This document shows positions 13,786 to 15,560 of a stretch of DNA of 15,560 nt, piece by piece. The position numbers and the translations under genes are program-made. Every line of letters starts with the position of its first letter. Position 1 is the first letter of the stretch. Source of the stretch: Caldifarciminota bacterium (lineage in GTDB: Bacteria; Hydrothermota; Tepidihabitantia; SM23-42). The notes beneath the pieces are model-generated. The model made no database searches. It had not been told where the DNA came from and saw only the letters and a list, made by a program, of their open reading frames with translations. The stretch lies in the NCBI GenBank assembly GCA_023128195.1, contig JAGMEL010000143.1, positions 1-15,560 of the forward strand. The letters are read 5' to 3'.

Positions 13786-14514
13786 ATGAAATTACTGAAG
13801 ATTATTGTAAAGGCAATATTTATACTTTCAATATCATTGATAGTGTATTTACAGCCTGGCTGCAAAGATTCCAGTGAATATGAACCACCCGAAGATACTT
13901 TATTAATACCTCCAGATCCACCACAACTTATTTCTCCAATTAACGGTTTCGTCATCATGTTCGAATCCGTTGCGCCTGACACGTACTATGAACTCAAATG
14001 GACAAAGGTTGAACAAGCGGAAGGCTATCAAATGGAATTCACAACTGACGCCTTTCCTCCATTAATGGTGGAATTTGAAACCAATGTCTGTACGATATGG
14101 ATATATGATGATACTGCAGGCAGACTCTACGATTATTATTGGCGTGTCAGAGCAAACTCTTCAGCATGGGAGTGGTTTACAGAGTGGTCTGAGCAATGGT
14201 CTTATGAGACACGAATGCGACCTAATGGACCTCAACCCCTGCATCCACCAAATGATACCACAATCTATGTTGATTCACTCCCCATTGAAATTGATGTTCA
14301 GTGGGATACTATACAGGACGAAGAATTCTATCAAGTGATGATTTTTGAGGATTCCTCAATATATGATTTAGTTACTGTCAATAGCAATTCTTATGTGGTA
14401 TTCGTTTACGATACAGCGCAATATAGCTGGCAGGTAAGGGCGGGGAGTTCGTTATGGCAGTATTATTCGTATTGGTCAAATTTATGGTATTTTCGTGTGC
14501 GTTACAACAACTGA
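13786..14514 (+). CDS. Exported protein with two FN3-like repeats
   Basis: The product is 242 residues. The N-terminus is a signal sequence followed by LQPGC26, possibly a lipoprotein site, though Q at -3 is not canonical. Two homologous halves follow. Residues ~40-145 contain ISPINGF, YYELKWTKVEQAEGYQMEF and YDYYWRVRANSSAWEWFTEW. Residues ~146-242 contain LHPPNDTTIY, IDVQWDTIQDEEFYQVMIF and AQYSWQVRAGSSLWQYYSYW. The W-x-V-R-A-x-S-S-x-W signature closing each half is the usual end of a fibronectin type III-like fold. No enzyme motifs are seen, so an adhesive or structural surface role is inferred. The SD is weak (TTAGG), and a TTCACA-type promoter lies just upstream. Confidence 0.8.
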   Translation: MKLLKIIVKAIFILSISLIVYLQPGCKDSSEYEPPEDTLLIPPDPPQLISPINGFVIMFESVAPDTYYELKWTKVEQAEGYQMEFTTDAFPPLMVEFETNVCTIWIYDDTAGRLYDYYWRVRANSSAWEWFTEWSEQWSYETRMRPNGPQPLHPPNDTTIYVDSLPIEIDVQWDTIQDEEFYQVMIFEDSSIYDLVTVNSNSYVVFVYDTAQYSWQVRAGSSLWQYYSYWSNLWYFRVRYNN

Positions 14515-14527
14515 TTTTTCCAGTTTT
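14509..14527 (+). terminator. Weak intrinsic terminator candidate
   Basis: AACTG (14509-14513) pairs with CAGTT (14521-14525), overlapping a run of five T (14523-14527), directly at the stop of the 13786 gene. The stem is only 5 bp, so the call is weak. Confidence 0.25.
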
Positions 14528-14558
14528 TAAGAGGGAAATGGGGTCAAATCAATAACGA

Positions 14559-14586
14559 CAGATGATAGATATTAGATACTAGATGT
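14559..14586 (+). repeat. Heptamer tandem repeat
   Basis: CAGATGA, TAGATAT, TAGATAC and TAGATGT follow one another without gaps (7-bp period). It is noncoding, in the 214-bp gap before the last gene. Confidence 0.6.
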
Positions 14587-14650
14587 TAGTGGAAAATTAT
14601 GCTTGAGGCGGTAAGTTTGTAATTGAAATAAAGAAGTCTGGAATACCCTC

Positions 14651-14678
14651 TTGACAGAGTTAAATTTACCAATAAACT
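14651..14678 (+). promoter_or_regulatory. Sigma70-type promoter for the GNAT gene
   Basis: TTGACA (14651-14656), 16 bp, then TAAACT (14673-14678). A second possible -10 (TATACT, 14684-14689) is too far from this -35. Transcription would start near 14685, leaving a ~45-nt leader with a strong SD. Confidence 0.45.
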
Positions 14679-14728
14679 CTTTATATACTAATAAATGTTT
14701 TCAATTAATCGAAAGGAGGAAAAAATCA

Positions 14729-15328
14729 ATGTTACGAGATTACCCAAAAGAAGTTATCTTGAAAAGTGGAGAAAAAGTCATTCTCCGTCCTATGGTCAAG
14801 GAAGATGAGCAGAAATTACTTGAATTCTTCTTAAGACTTCCTGAAGAAGATAGGCTGTTCTTAAAAAATGATGTCACAGACCCCAAGGTTATTGAGTCAT
14901 GGGCCCGCAATCTAAACTACGAACATGTGATTCCAATATTAGCGGAAATAGGTGGCAGGATTATAGGTGATGCCACATTACATAAAAGAACTACAGAAGA
15001 GCCCCCAACTATAGGAGAGATTCGTATTGTGACGGATAGGGACTTTCGGCGCCGCGGATTAGGTACCATGTTAGCAAAGGAGGTCTATTATCTGGCACTA
15101 AGTTTAAAATTGAACAAACTTGTTGCAGAGATAGTTGAAGACCGGCATGCAGTGATAAAAACATTTAAATCTCTTGGCTTTCGACATGAAACAACTTTAA
15201 AAGATCGAGCAATTGATCTTCATGGGATAAAACACAATCTTGTTGTAATGACCGAAGATGTTGATGCTTTATGGAAAACGATCGAGGACCTCATACACAA
15301 GGACACTGCACATTATTCAAGAGAATAG
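14729..15328 (+). CDS. GNAT N-acetyltransferase
   Basis: The product is 199 residues from the ATG at 14729, which follows GAAAGGAGGA. A longer frame from TTG at 14651 would begin on the promoter -35 box and is rejected. The fold is complete: LKSGEKVILRPMVKEDEQKL (11-30), then IGGRIIGDATL (74-84), then motif A IRIVTDRDFRRRGLGTMLAK with R-x-x-G-x-G at 107-112. Motif B is EDRHAVIKTFKSLGF (137-151), and the end is DLHGIKHNLVVMTEDVDALW. This architecture resembles GNAT domains of protein lysine acetyltransferases (Pat-type) and stand-alone relatives. It would use acetyl-CoA; the acceptor is unknown. It has its own promoter and no close partner gene inside the window. Confidence 0.9.
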   Translation: MLRDYPKEVILKSGEKVILRPMVKEDEQKLLEFFLRLPEEDRLFLKNDVTDPKVIESWARNLNYEHVIPILAEIGGRIIGDATLHKRTTEEPPTIGEIRIVTDRDFRRRGLGTMLAKEVYYLALSLKLNKLVAEIVEDRHAVIKTFKSLGFRHETTLKDRAIDLHGIKHNLVVMTEDVDALWKTIEDLIHKDTAHYSRE

Positions 15329-15362
15329 GTACTTATTTGAAGATTTGGGTTCAGCCCTTTAC

Positions 15363-15402
15363 TAAGACATGGAGACAAGGTGACACGGTGATGCGGAGAC
15401 AT
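15363..15402 (+). repeat. Octamer tandem repeat GGWGAYRN
   Basis: TAAGACAT, GGAGACAA, GGTGACAC, GGTGATGC and GGAGACAT are contiguous with an 8-bp period. It lies in the noncoding tail after the last gene, where nothing else in 15329-15560 looks coding. Confidence 0.6.
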
Positions 15403-15511
15403 GTTTTAAGGCAGGAGAAGGCAGAAAAAGCGGAAGATGGCTATTATGGTAGGAATTGAAGGAACGCTGCGCTGAATGATAACAATGGCAGGCAGATGAG
15501 ATCAAATCAAT

Positions 15512-15547
15512 TCTGGTTACTCTGGTTTATTTGGTTTATTTAGTTTT
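15512..15547 (+). repeat. Nonamer tandem repeat
   Basis: TCTGGTTAC, TCTGGTTTA, TTTGGTTTA and TTTAGTTTT follow directly (9-bp period). It is noncoding and close to the right edge; it may continue beyond the window. Confidence 0.5.
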
Positions 15548-15560
15548 CCTTCTGTTCTTT

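Noticed and set aside
14540..14555. GGGGTCAAATCAAT resembling ends of REP-associated or IS200-type elements
   Set aside because: No transposase, no partner end and no palindromic REP structure nearby; a partial match (TCAAATCAAT) near 15500 is too short.
14651..14728. Extension of the last GNAT from TTG at 14651
   Set aside because: The TTG is part of a TTGACA -35 box, and the ATG at 14729 has a strong SD and begins the conserved domain.

Overview
The window is AT-rich bacterial DNA. Its left half encodes large secreted proteins whose C-termini look like type IX secretion (T9SS) sorting or FlgD-like domains: a PNPF motif, then YDVSGR, then W.GDD..GR.V.QG.YF, then a basic end. That domain, together with Shine-Dalgarno (SD) leaders close to AAAGGAGG and sigma70-type -35/-10 boxes, points to an uncultured FCB-group lineage. 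Candidate division WOR-3 or a relative is my best guess. This is inferred from style, not from a marker gene.

Left half (1-6690, all minus strand). Four secreted proteins lie head to tail and would be transcribed in the order 6690 to 3631, 3576 to 2128, 2074 to 653, then 549 off the left edge. The first is a 1019-residue beta-propeller/Asp-box protein. The other three are paralogs built on about seven FG-GAP/VCBS-type DxDxDG repeats. Near-identical DNA blocks cross gene boundaries: 1-213 matches 3028-3240, and 820-907 matches 3798-3885. The array is therefore a mosaic that has recently exchanged sequence, including its sorting domains. Each gap between these genes carries a strong hairpin 6-8 nt after the stop codon.

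Divergent gap (6691-7046). It holds a good minus-strand promoter for the secreted array, a possible 23-codon leader ORF, a hairpin, a 12-bp palindrome, and a hairpin abutting the SD of the first plus-strand gene.

Middle (7047-9494, plus). This is an unusual set: a conserved TPR-like soluble protein, a cation diffusion facilitator (CDF) transporter core with winged-helix-like segments at both ends, and a membrane-anchored alpha/beta (flavodoxin-like) protein. It is the best candidate in the window for an undescribed system, perhaps a metal transporter whose cytosolic domains also sense or regulate.

Right half (9656-15328, plus). A SAM methyltransferase is followed by a streptothricin-acetyltransferase-like GNAT. 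A textbook sigma70 promoter then precedes an exported metallophosphoesterase with a C-terminal CBM9-like domain, followed by a periplasmic LolA-like protein, a two-repeat FN3-like exported protein and a second GNAT. Gaps in this half contain degenerate short tandem repeats with periods of 7, 8 and 9 bp. A doubled TTCACA element with the same geometry precedes two genes on opposite strands, 13 kb apart.

No rRNA, tRNA, CRISPR array, transposase or phage gene is visible.
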